The notes: a model not told the origin generated them from the letters alone. DNA of 64,000 nucleotides from Rhodanobacteraceae bacterium (GCA_030167125.1 CP126531.1:2768578-2832577), one strand, 5' to 3'. Shown: positions 44,630-53,891, counted from the first letter of the stretch. Numbers and translations are program-made.

Positions 44630-45841
44630 CTATGCGCCGACCAGCCGCACGCGCGCGAAGTTGCGCTTGCCGACCTGCAGCACGCCTTCGAAACCCGCGG
44701 CGAACACGCGCTGCGGATCCTCCACCACCTGCGCGTCGACGCGCACCGCGCGTTCCTTCACCTTGCGGTTGGCTTCCGAGTTGCTGGACGTCAGGCCCGC
44801 CGCGGTCAGCAACGCCGGCAGGCGCAGGCCTTCGGCGGAAACCGCAATATCGTTGAGCGGCAGCGACGAGGTATCGCCTTCGCCGCGCACCACCGCGTGC
44901 CAGCCGGTGACGGCCTTCTCCGCTTCGGCCGCACCGTGGAAACGCGCGGCGAGTTCGCGCGCAAGCCGCAATTTCGCATCGCGCGGATTCAACGCGCCGC
45001 TGGCGACGTCGCGCTGCATCGTGGCGAGTTCATCCAGCGACACCTCGAAACTCAGGAGTTCGAACCAGCGCCACATCAGCTCGTCGCCGATCTTCATGGT
45101 CTTGGTGACCATGTCGATCGCGGGTTCGTCGATGCCGATGTAATTGCCCAGCGACTTCGACATCTTCTGCACGCCGTCGATGCCTTCCAGCAACGGCATC
45201 GTCAGCACGATCTGCGCCGGCTGGCCGAAGTGTTCCTGCAGGCCGCGGCCCATCAACAAGTTGAAGCGCTGGTCGGTGCCGCCGAGTTCGACGTCGCACT
45301 TCAGCGCCACCGAGTCGTAACCCTGCACCAGCGGATACAGGAATTCGTGGATCGCGATCGGCTGCTGCGCGGCGTAGCGCTTGGCGAAATCGTCGCGCTC
45401 CAGCATCCGCGCCACGGTGTGCTGCGCGGCCAGACGAACCATGTCCGACGCATCCATCTTGCCGAACCATTCGGAATTGAAACGCACCTCGGTGCGCTCG
45501 CGGTCCAGCACCTTGAACACCTGCTTCGCGTAGGTTTCGGCGTTCGCCAGCACTTCCTCGCGCGTCAGCGGTTTGCGGGTGACGTTCTTGCCGGTCGGGT
45601 CACCGATCATTCCGGTGAAATCGCCGATCAAAAAGATCGCGGTGTGCCCGAGATCCTGGAACTGGCGCATCTTGTTGAGCAGCACCGTGTGGCCGAGATG
45701 CAAATCCGGCGCGGTGGGATCGAAACCCGCCTTGATGCGCAGCGGACGGCCGAGCGCGAGCCGCGCGGCGAGTTCGTCGTCCTTCAATACATCCACCGCG
45801 CCGCGATGGATGAGCGAGAGTGCGTGAGGATCTGCTGACAT
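44630..45841 (-). CDS. tyrS: Tyrosine-tRNA ligase
   Basis: A class I aminoacyl-tRNA synthetase charging tRNA-Tyr; 403 residues. The HIGH-type motif is HLGH (48-51), preceded by [14 protein letters not shown], and KMSKS is near residue 226. The C-terminal S4-like RNA-binding domain is present ([12 protein letters not shown] through [11 protein letters not shown]). The sequence belongs to the bacterial TyrRZ subtype used by pseudomonads and xanthomonads rather than the E. coli type. I used the ATG at 45841, which gives [10 protein letters not shown]; upstream codons in frame are not conserved in character. It is divergent from mepM over 211 bases. Confidence 0.95.
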   Translation of the reverse strand: MSADPHALSLIHRGAVDVLKDDELAARLALGRPLRIKAGFDPTAPDLHLGHTVLLNKMRQFQDLGHTAIFLIGDFTGMIGDPTGKNVTRKPLTREEVLANAETYAKQVFKVLDRERTEVRFNSEWFGKMDASDMVRLAAQHTVARMLERDDFAKRYAAQQPIAIHEFLYPLVQGYDSVALKCDVELGGTDQRFNLLMGRGLQEHFGQPAQIVLTMPLLEGIDGVQKMSKSLGNYIGIDEPAIDMVTKTMKIGDELMWRWFELLSFEVSLDELATMQRDVASGALNPRDAKLRLARELAARFHGAAEAEKAVTGWHAVVRGEGDTSSLPLNDIAVSAEGLRLPALLTAAGLTSSNSEANRKVKERAVRVDAQVVEDPQRVFAAGFEGVLQVGKRNFARVRLVGA

Positions 45842-45917
45842 CGTGTCTTCCGCTTCGGATAGCACCCACGCACGCACCCAAAACGGGGCGTCACGTCATG
45901 CCGTAAAAGTGATGTGT

Positions 45918-45938
45918 CGGTTAATTATGTGTTAACCG
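45918..45938. promoter_or_regulatory. Operator-like inverted repeat between tyrS and mepM
   Basis: CGGTTAA (45918-45924) and TTAACCG (45932-45938) form 7-base arms around TTATGTG in the AT-richest part of the divergent gap. It could be a protein-binding site or overlap a promoter; nothing else supports either. Confidence 0.3.
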
Positions 45939-46052
45939 CGAAATCGCGTGCAAATCTTTGTCCCGAAAGGGATTGACGCCCGCTTCACAGAGCCCTATGG
46001 TACGGCCCATTCGCGTTTCCGCCCACTGCCTCTTTTGCTTCGGAATCCCCCG

Positions 46053-47510
46053 ATGGATCGCCATCTCCGTCGTGCCACCCCTCATGTTGTTCGTCGTCAG
46101 GCGATCCGTCGCAAGACCCGTCAATGCCATTCCCATTTTTATTCGCGTTGCGCGCACTGGTCGTTCCACGCGGACGCGCCGTCGAGCAAGTTCCGCTGGG
46201 CGCGTGAAGGCTGGATCCTCGGCGGTGGCGCGTGCCTGCTGGTGCTGTTGACGCTGCTCGGCATTCCAGCGTGGGCCGGCCTGATCCATCACGACGCGGT
46301 GCAACCGGTGACGCGCGAAACGCTGGCGCTGAAGTTGCCGCCCGCGCCCAGGGAAACAGTGCCGGCGGCGGTGGCCTCGTGGAAGACCGTGGAAGTGCAG
46401 CCGGGCGAAACCCTGTCGGAAATTTTCCAGAGCCAGGGCTTCAACGGCACCGACCTCGCCAATGTGATGGCGAGCGGCAAGGATACCGGCGCGCTGAAAT
46501 CGCTGCACCCCGGTGACCAGGTTGCCTTCCTGATCGATCCGCAGGGTCACTTCAAGGGCTTCCGCTACACCCCTGATTCCGTCACCCAGGTGACCCTCAC
46601 CGCGCAACCGGACGGCAGCCTGAAGGCGCAGCTCACGGCGTTGCCGGTCGAGCGTCGCGTGCATTTCGCGCACGGCGAAGTCGAGGGTTCGCTGTTCGCG
46701 GCGGGCGAGAAGGCCGGGCTTTCCGAAACGATGGTGTTGAAGCTCGCCGACGTGTTCAAGTACGACATCGATTTCATCAAGGACTTGAAGAAGGGCGACC
46801 GCTTCACGGTCGTGTACGACGACATCTATCGCGATGGCAAATACTCCGGCGCAGGCAACATCATCGCCGCGGAGTTCGTCAACAACGGACACAAGTACAC
46901 CGCGTACCGTTTCAAGCAGGACGACGGCAGCATCGCCTACTACAGCCAGGACGGACGCCCGCTGCGCAAGGGCCTGCTGCGCACGCCGGTGTCGTTCACG
47001 CGGCTGTCGTCCAGCTTCGGCATGCGCAAGGATCCGGTGCTGGGCTACACGCGCCTGCACAAGGGCGTCGATTACGCCGCGCCGACCGGCACGCCGGTGC
47101 ACGCCGCGGGTGACGGCACCATCGTGTTCCGCGGCACCAAGCACGGCTACGGCAACTTCATCGCGATCAAGAACACGCCGACCTACACCACGGCCTACGG
47201 ACACATGTCGCGCTTCGCGCCGGGCCTGCACGTCGGTTCGCACGTCACGCAGGGCGAAGTGATCGGCTACGTGGGCCAGACCGGCTTCGCCACCGGTCCG
47301 CACCTGCACTACGAAGTGCGGGTGGATGGCCAGCCCGAGAATCCGCTGACGGTGACGATGCCGCAGCCGCAACCGCTGACCGGCAAGCTGATGGTGGCGT
47401 TCAAGGAACAATCCGCACCGATGGTGGCGCGCATCCAGATGATCGACAACGCCACCCAGCGCCTGGCGCGCGCGGACAACGGCCGCGCCGGCAACGTCGC
47501 CACCGACTGA
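46053..47510 (+). CDS. mepM: M23 family murein endopeptidase, MepM-like
   Basis: An inner-membrane-anchored DD-endopeptidase that cuts peptide cross-links so peptidoglycan can expand. The 485-residue product has a basic cytoplasmic N-terminus, one transmembrane helix (about 52-75; ILGGGACLLVLLTLLGIPAWA), an OapA/LysM-like region (VEVQPGETLSEIFQSQGF) and a C-terminal LytM domain with the zinc residues HKGVDYAAPTGTPV (about 334) and HLHYEVR (about 416). The ATG at 46053 was preferred over an upstream in-frame start at 45948 because the family has a short N-terminus; no clear Shine-Dalgarno supports either. The neighbours tyrS and anmK are conserved around it in many Gammaproteobacteria. Confidence 0.9.
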   Translation: MDRHLRRATPHVVRRQAIRRKTRQCHSHFYSRCAHWSFHADAPSSKFRWAREGWILGGGACLLVLLTLLGIPAWAGLIHHDAVQPVTRETLALKLPPAPRETVPAAVASWKTVEVQPGETLSEIFQSQGFNGTDLANVMASGKDTGALKSLHPGDQVAFLIDPQGHFKGFRYTPDSVTQVTLTAQPDGSLKAQLTALPVERRVHFAHGEVEGSLFAAGEKAGLSETMVLKLADVFKYDIDFIKDLKKGDRFTVVYDDIYRDGKYSGAGNIIAAEFVNNGHKYTAYRFKQDDGSIAYYSQDGRPLRKGLLRTPVSFTRLSSSFGMRKDPVLGYTRLHKGVDYAAPTGTPVHAAGDGTIVFRGTKHGYGNFIAIKNTPTYTTAYGHMSRFAPGLHVGSHVTQGEVIGYVGQTGFATGPHLHYEVRVDGQPENPLTVTMPQPQPLTGKLMVAFKEQSAPMVARIQMIDNATQRLARADNGRAGNVATD

Positions 47511-47520
47511 TTGCCTGGCC

Positions 47521-48633
47521 GTGGCTGACGCCGCGCCGCTCTATCTCGGCTTGATTTCCGGCACCAGCGCCGACGGCATCGATGCCGCGCTGGCGCGCTT
47601 CGCGCCGCGGCTGGAAGTCGTCGCCGCGCGCACGTTTGCCTATCCCGATGACCTGCGCGCGCGCATCGTCGCACTGGCGCGCAACGACGCCGCGATTGCG
47701 CTGGATGATCTTGGCCATCTCGACGTCGAGATCGGCGAGCGTTTCGCCGAAGCCGCGCTCGCGTTGCTGCGCCAAGCCAGCGTCGCGCCGCGCGCGATCA
47801 CCGCGATCGGTTCGCACGGTCAGACGGTGTGCCATCGTCCGTCGGGGCCGCATCCTTTCACGCTGCAGCTCGGTGATCCCAACGTCGTCGCCGAACGCAC
47901 CGGCATTGCCACCGTGGCCGATTTCCGCCGTGCCGATGTCGCGGCGGGCGGGCAGGGCGCGCCGCTGCTGCCGGCGTTGCATGCAGCGGTGCTTGCCGAC
48001 ACCGCCACGCCGCGTGCGATCCTGAATCTCGGCGGCATCGCGAATCTCACCTTGCTGGTGCCGGGCAAGCCCGTGCTCGGCTTCGATACCGGGCCCGCCA
48101 ATTGCCTGATGGATGCGTGGTCGTTGCGTGTGCGTGGCACGCCGCGCGACGAAGGCGGCGCGTGGGCGCGCAGCGGCCGTGTCGACGAAGCACTGCTCGC
48201 GCGCCTGCTGGATGTTCCCTACCTCAGCGCGCCGCCGCCGAAAAGCACCGGCCGCGAAGTGTTCAATATCGACTGGCTGGACGCGCGCGTGCCGCAAGGC
48301 GCCGCGCCCGAAAACGTGCAGGCGACGCTGTTGCAACTCTCCGCGCGCAGCATCGCGTCCGCGCTGCGCGACCATGCAGCGGAAATCCGCGAGGTGTACG
48401 CCTGCGGCGGCGGGGTGCACAACCGCGCATTGATGGACGCGCTGCGCCACGCATTGCCGGACATAAAGGTCGACACCACCGCGGCGCTCGGCCTCGATCC
48501 CGATTTCGTCGAAGCCGTCGGATTCGCGTGGCTCGCCCGCGCGCGTCTCGAGAACATCCCCGGCAACCTGCCTTCGGTCACCGGCGCGCGTGGCGCGCGC
48601 GTGCTGGGCGCGCTCTACGCCGCGCCGCGCTGA
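47521..48633 (+). CDS. anmK: Anhydro-N-acetylmuramic acid kinase
   Basis: Phosphorylates and opens 1,6-anhydro-MurNAc to MurNAc-6-phosphate in peptidoglycan recycling. The 370-residue ASKHA-fold protein has GLISGTSADGID (10-21), the adenosine/phosphate motifs GSHGQTVCH and LNLGGIANLT, and FDTGPANCLMD. It starts with GTG at 47521, 10 bases after the mepM stop, so it is co-transcribed with mepM; no ATG nearby gives the conserved N-terminus. Its 3' end overlaps the convergent ampG by 19 bases. Confidence 0.95.
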   Translation: MADAAPLYLGLISGTSADGIDAALARFAPRLEVVAARTFAYPDDLRARIVALARNDAAIALDDLGHLDVEIGERFAEAALALLRQASVAPRAITAIGSHGQTVCHRPSGPHPFTLQLGDPNVVAERTGIATVADFRRADVAAGGQGAPLLPALHAAVLADTATPRAILNLGGIANLTLLVPGKPVLGFDTGPANCLMDAWSLRVRGTPRDEGGAWARSGRVDEALLARLLDVPYLSAPPPKSTGREVFNIDWLDARVPQGAAPENVQATLLQLSARSIASALRDHAAEIREVYACGGGVHNRALMDALRHALPDIKVDTTAALGLDPDFVEAVGFAWLARARLENIPGNLPSVTGARGARVLGALYAAPR

Positions 48634-50135
48634 GCTTCGGCGTTGCGCGCCGCCGGATCGCGCAGCAGCCACAGGATCAGCAGCAGCGAAGGCAGTCCGA
48701 TCGCCGCGGTGTACACGTAAAACGCGGGGTAGCCGATCGCATCGACGATGCGGCCCCACTGACTCGCGATGCTCTTGGCGGGCAGGCTCCACAGCGTGCC
48801 GAATAACGCGTATTGCGTCGCGGTGAAATCCTTGCTGGTCAGCGAGGACATCCATGCGATGAACGCCGTTCCGGCGATGCCGTTGGCAACGTTGTCGAGA
48901 CTGATGCCTCCGGCCAGCCACGCGAGTGGGGGCGGTCGTCCGCCCATGGTCGCGAGGTGGCCGTAGAAAAGATTCGCGGCGGTTAGCAGGACCAAGCCAA
49001 GCAGCATTGCCCGCAAGGCGCCCGTGCGCTTTACCAGCCAGCCGGCGAGCAGCGCGCCGGCAAGGGTGAGAATCACGCCGTACACCTTGCTGACCAGCGC
49101 GACCTGGTCGAGCGTGTAGTGCATGTCCAGATAAAACGTGTTGGCAGCCACGCCCATTGTCATGTAGTTGAGGCGATAGGTCACGATCAGCAGCAGCATC
49201 GGGATGGCCAATCTCATTCCCATGCGGCCGATGAAATCGGTCAGTGGCAGCACCACCGAGCCGGTCAGCTTTTCCAGCAGCGGACGCAACGGTGCAGCCT
49301 TCAGCAACAACAGCAGCGCCAGCTCGAACGCCAGGATCACGCCGATGCTGACGTCGATGACGGTGGCCGAGGTCTTCGCGGGCAGCGCGAAATGCAAGGC
49401 TGCACCTATCGCAGCGGTGATGGCGAACGCGAGAACCAGCGAGCGTGCGCGCATCCGCGCGATCGTGGCGGCGACGAGTGCAGGATCGACCTTGACGCGC
49501 CGGTCGCGCAATGCGATCGGCTCTGGGATCACGAGGCACGTCGCCGGCGCCAGCAGCATGCAGCCGGCCATGATCAGGTACGCGATGGTCCAGCCGTAGC
49601 CGCTCGCCGCCACCATCGCGCCTGCGCCGCCGCAGATCAGCGCGACCATGTAGCCGACTTGGTAGCTCGCCGCGGTCGAACCTTGCAGGCTCGCATCGGT
49701 GGATTCGATGCGGTAGGCATCGATCACGATGTCCTGGGTCGCGCCGCAGAATGCCGTGAAGGTCGCGAGCAGCGCAAAGCCGAGCGGGTCGTGCGCCGGA
49801 TCGTGCAGCGCCATCAACACCAGGCCTGCGATGACGCCGCATTGCGCCAGCAGCATCCAGCTGCGCCGTTGGCCAAGGCGATCGAGGCCGGGCAGGCGCA
49901 AGCGATCGACCACCGGCGACCAGAAAAACTTCAGCGAATACGCGAGTCCGACGAGGCTGAAGGTGCCGATCGCGGTGCGTTCGATGCCGGCCTGTTGCAG
50001 GCGCGCCGACAACGTCATCAGCACCAGTGGAAACGGCAGGCCCGATGCAACCCCGAGGAACAGGATGCGCCGTACCGCAGGGTGCGAATAACTTGACAGG
50101 TGCCGCTGGAACCAGGCCGAAACCGCTGAGGTCAT
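48615..50135 (-). CDS. ampG: AmpG-family muropeptide permease
   Basis: A major-facilitator permease of 506 residues and about 12-14 helices, importing GlcNAc-1,6-anhydroMurNAc and its peptides from the periplasm. The AmpG features are RILFLGVASGLPFPLVL at the N-terminus, the GLAYSLKFFWSPVVDR helix-loop and FCGATQDIVIDAYRIE with two acidic residues in helix 4. It forms an operon with xthA upstream (ATGA overlap at 50132-50135). Neighbouring anmK, on the other strand, acts on the imported product, so the pair forms a peptidoglycan-recycling island. Confidence 0.92.
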   Translation of the reverse strand: MTSAVSAWFQRHLSSYSHPAVRRILFLGVASGLPFPLVLMTLSARLQQAGIERTAIGTFSLVGLAYSLKFFWSPVVDRLRLPGLDRLGQRRSWMLLAQCGVIAGLVLMALHDPAHDPLGFALLATFTAFCGATQDIVIDAYRIESTDASLQGSTAASYQVGYMVALICGGAGAMVAASGYGWTIAYLIMAGCMLLAPATCLVIPEPIALRDRRVKVDPALVAATIARMRARSLVLAFAITAAIGAALHFALPAKTSATVIDVSIGVILAFELALLLLLKAAPLRPLLEKLTGSVVLPLTDFIGRMGMRLAIPMLLLIVTYRLNYMTMGVAANTFYLDMHYTLDQVALVSKVYGVILTLAGALLAGWLVKRTGALRAMLLGLVLLTAANLFYGHLATMGGRPPPLAWLAGGISLDNVANGIAGTAFIAWMSSLTSKDFTATQYALFGTLWSLPAKSIASQWGRIVDAIGYPAFYVYTAAIGLPSLLLILWLLRDPAARNAEAQRGAA

Positions 50136-50947
50136 TCGGCGTAATCCACGACGTCATATTCGACGGAAAAAGGCGCGTGGTCGGAAAATCGCGGCTCACG
50201 CGCGACAGAACACGCGCGCGCACGCCGGCCGATGCCCGGCGTCGCGATCTGGTAGTCGATGCGCCAGCCCACGTTGTTCGCGCGCGCAGCGCCGCGGTTG
50301 GACCACCACGTGTATTCCTCGGCGCCGGGTTTCACCACGCGGAAGCTGTCCAGCCAGCCCTGTTTCGGCGCGGCCGTGCCGTCGCCGTGCGCGTCCGCGA
50401 TCAACCCATTCAACCATGCCCGTTCTTCCGGAAGGCAACCGGAATTCTTCTGGTTGGATTTCCAGTTGCGGATGTCGCGCTCGCTGCGCACGATGTTCCA
50501 GTCGCCGCACAGCACGTACTCGCGGCCGCTCGCGAGCCAGCCGTCGAAGATCTTGCGCAGCTTTTTCATCGCTTCGAACTTGAATTGCTGGCGTTCCTCG
50601 CCCGAGGTGCCCGATGGCACGTACAGCGACACCACGCTGAGGTTCCCAAAGCGCGCTTCGATGTAGCGGCCCTCGTCGTCGAGCGGTTTCCAGCCGAGCT
50701 TCGTCAACACTTCGTCGGGCTCGCGCTTCGCGTAGATCGCGACGCCGCTGTAGCCCTTCTTGGTGACCGCGTCGCGATAGAAGCAATGATGGCCGTCGGG
50801 GCGGAACTTCGCGTCGGTGAGCTGCGCTTCCTGCGACTTGGTTTCCTGGATGCAGGTGACGTCCGCGTCCTGCGCGGACAGCCAATCGAAGAAGCCCTTG
50901 CTCGCGGCCGAGCGGATGCCGTTGGCGTTGAAGGAGATGATTTTCAC
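50132..50947 (-). CDS. xthA: Exodeoxyribonuclease III
   Basis: An AP endonuclease and 3'-5' exonuclease of the EEP superfamily; 271 residues. Motifs: FNANGIRSA at the N-terminus, IQETKSQ with the metal-binding Glu, CGDWNI, and the C-terminal SDHAPF with the catalytic His. The conserved N-terminus KIISFNANGIR fixes the start at the GTG at 50947. No Shine-Dalgarno is visible: the bases immediately before the start are GGTCCC-type repeats. The stop overlaps the ampG start (ATGA). Confidence 0.93.
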   Translation of the reverse strand: MKIISFNANGIRSAASKGFFDWLSAQDADVTCIQETKSQEAQLTDAKFRPDGHHCFYRDAVTKKGYSGVAIYAKREPDEVLTKLGWKPLDDEGRYIEARFGNLSVVSLYVPSGTSGEERQQFKFEAMKKLRKIFDGWLASGREYVLCGDWNIVRSERDIRNWKSNQKNSGCLPEERAWLNGLIADAHGDGTAAPKQGWLDSFRVVKPGAEEYTWWSNRGAARANNVGWRIDYQIATPGIGRRARACSVAREPRFSDHAPFSVEYDVVDYAE

Positions 50948-51095
50948 GGGACAGGGGACAGGGACCGGGGACCGGTGAAGCGTAAAGCAAAAGCGCTCGC
51001 GCTGCCGACGCGCCGTTGCGTTTCGCACGACAACTTTTTTGCTGCACGATCACCTCGCGTATCATCCGGTCCCTGGTCCCCGGTCCCTGGTCCCC
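50948..51095. repeat. Mirrored GGTCCC-type repeats between xthA and pyrE
   Basis: Next to the xthA start (50948-50975) and next to the pyrE start (51066-51095) lie versions of one C/G-rich repeat in opposite orientation. The pyrE side is two exact tandem copies of GGTCCCTGGTCCCC. In each gene's sense direction the repeat reads GGTCCC(T/C) up to the base before the start codon. Confidence 0.75.
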
Positions 51096-51743
51096 ATGCT
51101 CCACCAACACCAACGCACCTTCCTCGACACCGCGCTCGCCCGCGGCGTGCTGCGCTTCGGCGAGTTCACGCTGAAGTCGGGGCGCTTGAGTCCGTATTTC
51201 TTCAACATGGGCCGCATCGACAGTGGCGCGGCGCTCGCTGCCGTGGGCGACGCCTACGCCGACACCATCGTGGCGAACGCGATCGGCTTCGACATGTTGT
51301 TCGGCCCGGCCTACAAGGGCATTCCTCTGGCTGCGGCGACCGCGATCGCGCTGGCGCGCGGGCGCGGCCGCGACGTGCCGTGGGCGTACAACCGCAAGGA
51401 AGCCAAGGATCATGGCGAAGGCGGCTCGCTGGTCGGCGCGCCGCTCACGGGCCGCGTGTTGATCGTGGACGACGTGATCACCGCGGGCACCGCGGTGCGC
51501 GAATCGCTGGGGCTGATCCGCGCCGCGGGCGCCGAAGTGGCCGGGGTGCTGGTCGCGCTCGACCGCCAGGAGCGCGGGCAGGGCACGCTTTCCGCCACCC
51601 AGGAACTGGCGCGCGAGCAGGGCGTGCCGGCCTTCGCCATCGTCGGCCTTGCCGACCTTCTGGAATTCGCGGGCAGCCGCGCCGACCTCGCCGGCGAACG
51701 CCCGCGGCTGGAGGCCTACCGCGCCCGCTACGGCGCCGGCTGA
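51096..51743 (+). CDS. pyrE: Orotate phosphoribosyltransferase
   Basis: Converts orotate and PRPP to OMP in pyrimidine synthesis; 215 residues. The start [24 protein letters not shown], substrate loop [15 protein letters not shown] and PRPP-binding motif [13 protein letters not shown] are all typical. I chose the ATG at 51096, which matches the family's N-terminus; an upstream in-frame ATG at 51039 would add a stretch translated from repeats. No ribosome binding site is visible before 51096 because the tandem repeat runs to the start codon. It is divergent from xthA. Confidence 0.95.
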   Translation: MLHQHQRTFLDTALARGVLRFGEFTLKSGRLSPYFFNMGRIDSGAALAAVGDAYADTIVANAIGFDMLFGPAYKGIPLAAATAIALARGRGRDVPWAYNRKEAKDHGEGGSLVGAPLTGRVLIVDDVITAGTAVRESLGLIRAAGAEVAGVLVALDRQERGQGTLSATQELAREQGVPAFAIVGLADLLEFAGSRADLAGERPRLEAYRARYGAG

Positions 51744-51812
51744 GCGCCGGCCTCGGCCCGCAATTTGCATGGACCTCCGTCTATACTGGATTCCTCCATT
51801 CCGGAGACCCCC

Positions 51813-52478
51813 ATGCGTCGGACCGCCGTGCTCCTGTTGCCCGCCGTGTTGCTGGCCACCAGCGCGGTGACGCCCGTCCGCGCCACCGACAATTCGCCGG
51901 TGGTGCATTACCGCTGGAAGGATACGGCCGGGGTCGTGCATTTCAGCGACACCATTCCGGCCTCGGCGCTGGCCGGCGGCTACGACGTGGTGAACAACGA
52001 CGGGCAGGTGGTGCGGCACGTTTCGCGCGAGCTGACGCCGGCCGAGCGCCAGGCCGCCGCCGCCGAGGCCGCGCGTGCCGCTGCCGCGAAACGCGCGGCA
52101 CAGCAGCAGAGCCTCGAAGACACGCAGATGCTGTCGGCCTATCCGACCGCCAAGGATCTGCAACAGTCACAGCAGGCGCAGCTGCAGCAAATCCAGACCG
52201 ACATCGCCACGCTGCAGACCAACCTGCGCAGCCAGGAGAGCACCCTCACCGACCTGCTCGCCCACGCCGCCGACCTGGAACATTCGGGCAAACCGATTCC
52301 CGCCTTCGTGAACACGCGCATCTCGGAACAACGCGAAAGCGTCAGCGAGGAACGCAGCGCACTGGCGAAGCACCGGGCCGAGCTTGCGGATGCGCAGACG
52401 AAGTTCGCGGCGCAACTGCAGCGCTATCGCATGCTGCGCGCCAGGTACCAGGGCGGCGATTCGGCCGCGCGGCAATAG
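51813..52478 (+). CDS. Exported DUF4124-domain coiled-coil protein
   Basis: A 221-residue protein with a signal peptide (RRTAVLLLPAVLLATSAVTPVRA), a DUF4124-type N-terminal domain (HYRWKDTAGVVHFSDTIP, about 33-50) that in many envelope proteins precedes varied partners, and a long Gln/Ala-rich coiled coil (about 85-215). Glu and Lys are evenly spaced, giving rod-like helices. GGAGA precedes the ATG at 51813. It is 69 bases after pyrE, perhaps co-transcribed, and its stop is 3 bases from the stop of the convergent ACP gene. Function unknown; a periplasmic structural or scaffolding role is plausible. Confidence 0.75.
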   Translation: MRRTAVLLLPAVLLATSAVTPVRATDNSPVVHYRWKDTAGVVHFSDTIPASALAGGYDVVNNDGQVVRHVSRELTPAERQAAAAEAARAAAAKRAAQQQSLEDTQMLSAYPTAKDLQQSQQAQLQQIQTDIATLQTNLRSQESTLTDLLAHAADLEHSGKPIPAFVNTRISEQRESVSEERSALAKHRAELADAQTKFAAQLQRYRMLRARYQGGDSAARQ

Positions 52479-52481
52479 GCG

Positions 52482-52754
52482 CTAGGCCGCCGTGCGGCCC
52501 GCTTCGATGAATTCGGACAGCGCGCGCAGCGAACCGAACACGCGGCGGTTGTCGGGATTGTCCGAACGCAATTGCACGCCGTAACGCTTGGAGACCGCCA
52601 GCGCGAGTTCCAGCGCGTCGATGGAATCGAGGCCGAGATCACCCCCGAACAGCGCCGCCTCCGGATCGATGTTCTCCGGCTTCACGTTTTCGAGGCTGAG
52701 GCTGTCGACGATCAACTTCGCCAATTCCTGCTCCGCAGGGGTCTGCTGGGTCAT
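52482..52754 (-). CDS. Acyl carrier protein of the aryl-polyene/xanthomonadin type
   Basis: A 90-residue phosphopantetheine-binding protein. The attachment Ser is in LGLDSIDALEL (Ser44), preceded by the DPEAALFGGDLGLD stretch that marks carrier proteins of aryl polyene clusters (XanC-like), distinct from fatty-acid AcpP. The ATG at 52754 was chosen because GGAG sits upstream on the same strand; an in-frame ATG at 52772 is possible. It is divergent from a XanB2-type chorismatase gene, which makes the starter acid for xanthomonadin in Xanthomonas. No ketosynthase, dehydratase or acyltransferase gene is beside it here. Confidence 0.82.
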   Translation of the reverse strand: MTQQTPAEQELAKLIVDSLSLENVKPENIDPEAALFGGDLGLDSIDALELALAVSKRYGVQLRSDNPDNRRVFGSLRALSEFIEAGRTAA

Positions 52755-52866
52755 GCTCCGGGGCTCCACCATCGCGCTCGATCAGCCGATTAGTGTAGCA
52801 TGAGGGGTTTGAATCAAGGCATTACCGGAAGGCTCAAATGCACCCAGACGGCACGGAAGCAAGCGC

Positions 52867-53832
52867 ATGACGGGTACGGGCCCCGGTTGGTTCCACGTCG
52901 AATACCGGGACACTTCGGCGCAGGCCTTGCTCGACCAACCCGGCACGCTGGCGGTCTTCAGCTTTGCCCCCGCCGATCCCGACGTTGCCGATCCACGCCA
53001 TCTGCACGTCTTGCAAACGGCGCTGTCCGCGCACCCCGTCGCCGAGTGCTGGACGGTGGCGGGAGACGTGAGCCACGGCCGGGAGGGCGATCTGCGCTGG
53101 TCGCGCGGCGCCGGCTGGCAGTTCACGGCGATCGAAGTCGATGAAACGCGGGCCGACATCGAAGCCGCGTGCACGCACGCGTACGACCGCTTGCTCACCC
53201 ATCTGGCCGACAGCTTCGAGCGGCATCTGCTGCGGGTCTGGAACTACCTCGACGCGATCAACGCGGGCGACGGCGACGCGGAGCGCTATCGCCGCTTCTG
53301 CAGTGCGCGCGCGCAAAGCATGGCCGCGCACGGCCTGACGCGTTATCCGGCCGCGACCGCGATCGGGCATCGCGGCCCGCGCGGCCGCCTGCAGGTGTAC
53401 GCGCTTTCCGCGACCGCCGACGGCACGGCGCTGGAAAATCCGCGCCAGGTCAGCGCCTGGGCATACCCGCGCCAGTACGGTCCGACCGCGCCCAGCTTTG
53501 CCCGCGCGATGCTGTTGCCGCGGGGCGGCCTTGCGATTTCGGGAACCGCCGCGGTGATCGGTCACGCTTCCCATCACGCCGGCGACGTCACCGCGCAAGT
53601 CGACGAGGCCGTCGCCAACCTGGAAGCCTTGCTGGAGCGCGCCGCGCTGCCGGCGTTCGATGCGCTGTCGCCCCTGAAGGTGTACGTGCGCCACCCGCAA
53701 GATGTCGACGCCGTCGGTGTCGCGCTCGCGCGGCACCTCGATCCGTCGGTACCGCGCCTGTTCCTGCAAGGCGACGTCTGCCGCCGTGAATTGCTGGTCG
53801 AGATCGACGGCTGGTCGGGGTTTCCGCGTTAG
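52867..53832 (+). CDS. xanB2: XanB2/FkbO-family chorismatase (hydroxybenzoate synthase)
   Basis: A 321-residue chorismate-lyase-type enzyme. Family features: RVWNYLDAIN (about 119-128), ERYRRFCSARAQSM, YPAATAIGHRG, QVSAWAYPRQYGPTAPSFARA and ISGTAAVIGHASHHAGDV, and a C-terminal GDVCRRELLVEIDG. In Xanthomonas XanB2 makes 3-hydroxybenzoate (xanthomonadin starter) and 4-hydroxybenzoate (ubiquinone precursor) from chorismate; which ratio this protein makes cannot be read from sequence. The ATG at 52867 follows GGAAG by 7 bases. It is divergent from the ACP gene across about 110 bases. A weak terminator follows. Confidence 0.88.
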   Translation: MTGTGPGWFHVEYRDTSAQALLDQPGTLAVFSFAPADPDVADPRHLHVLQTALSAHPVAECWTVAGDVSHGREGDLRWSRGAGWQFTAIEVDETRADIEAACTHAYDRLLTHLADSFERHLLRVWNYLDAINAGDGDAERYRRFCSARAQSMAAHGLTRYPAATAIGHRGPRGRLQVYALSATADGTALENPRQVSAWAYPRQYGPTAPSFARAMLLPRGGLAISGTAAVIGHASHHAGDVTAQVDEAVANLEALLERAALPAFDALSPLKVYVRHPQDVDAVGVALARHLDPSVPRLFLQGDVCRRELLVEIDGWSGFPR

Positions 53833-53861
53833 CGATCAGTTCGCGACAATCGCCGGAGGCA

Positions 53862-53891
53862 AAGAGCCACGCTCGAAAAAGCGTGGCTCTT
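53862..53891. terminator. Hairpin after the XanB2-like gene
   Basis: An 11-base perfect stem (AAGAGCCACGC/GCGTGGCTCTT) with an 8-base A-rich loop, 30 bases past the stop. The following TGTGTTT is only a weak T tract on the plus strand. It may also serve the broken SEC-C gene on the minus strand. Confidence 0.65.

Noticed and set aside
47401..50223. Long minus-strand frame overlapping anmK and ampG
   Set aside because: It lies in a different frame from ampG and antisense to anmK, and is Arg-rich without motifs. Both real genes are clear.
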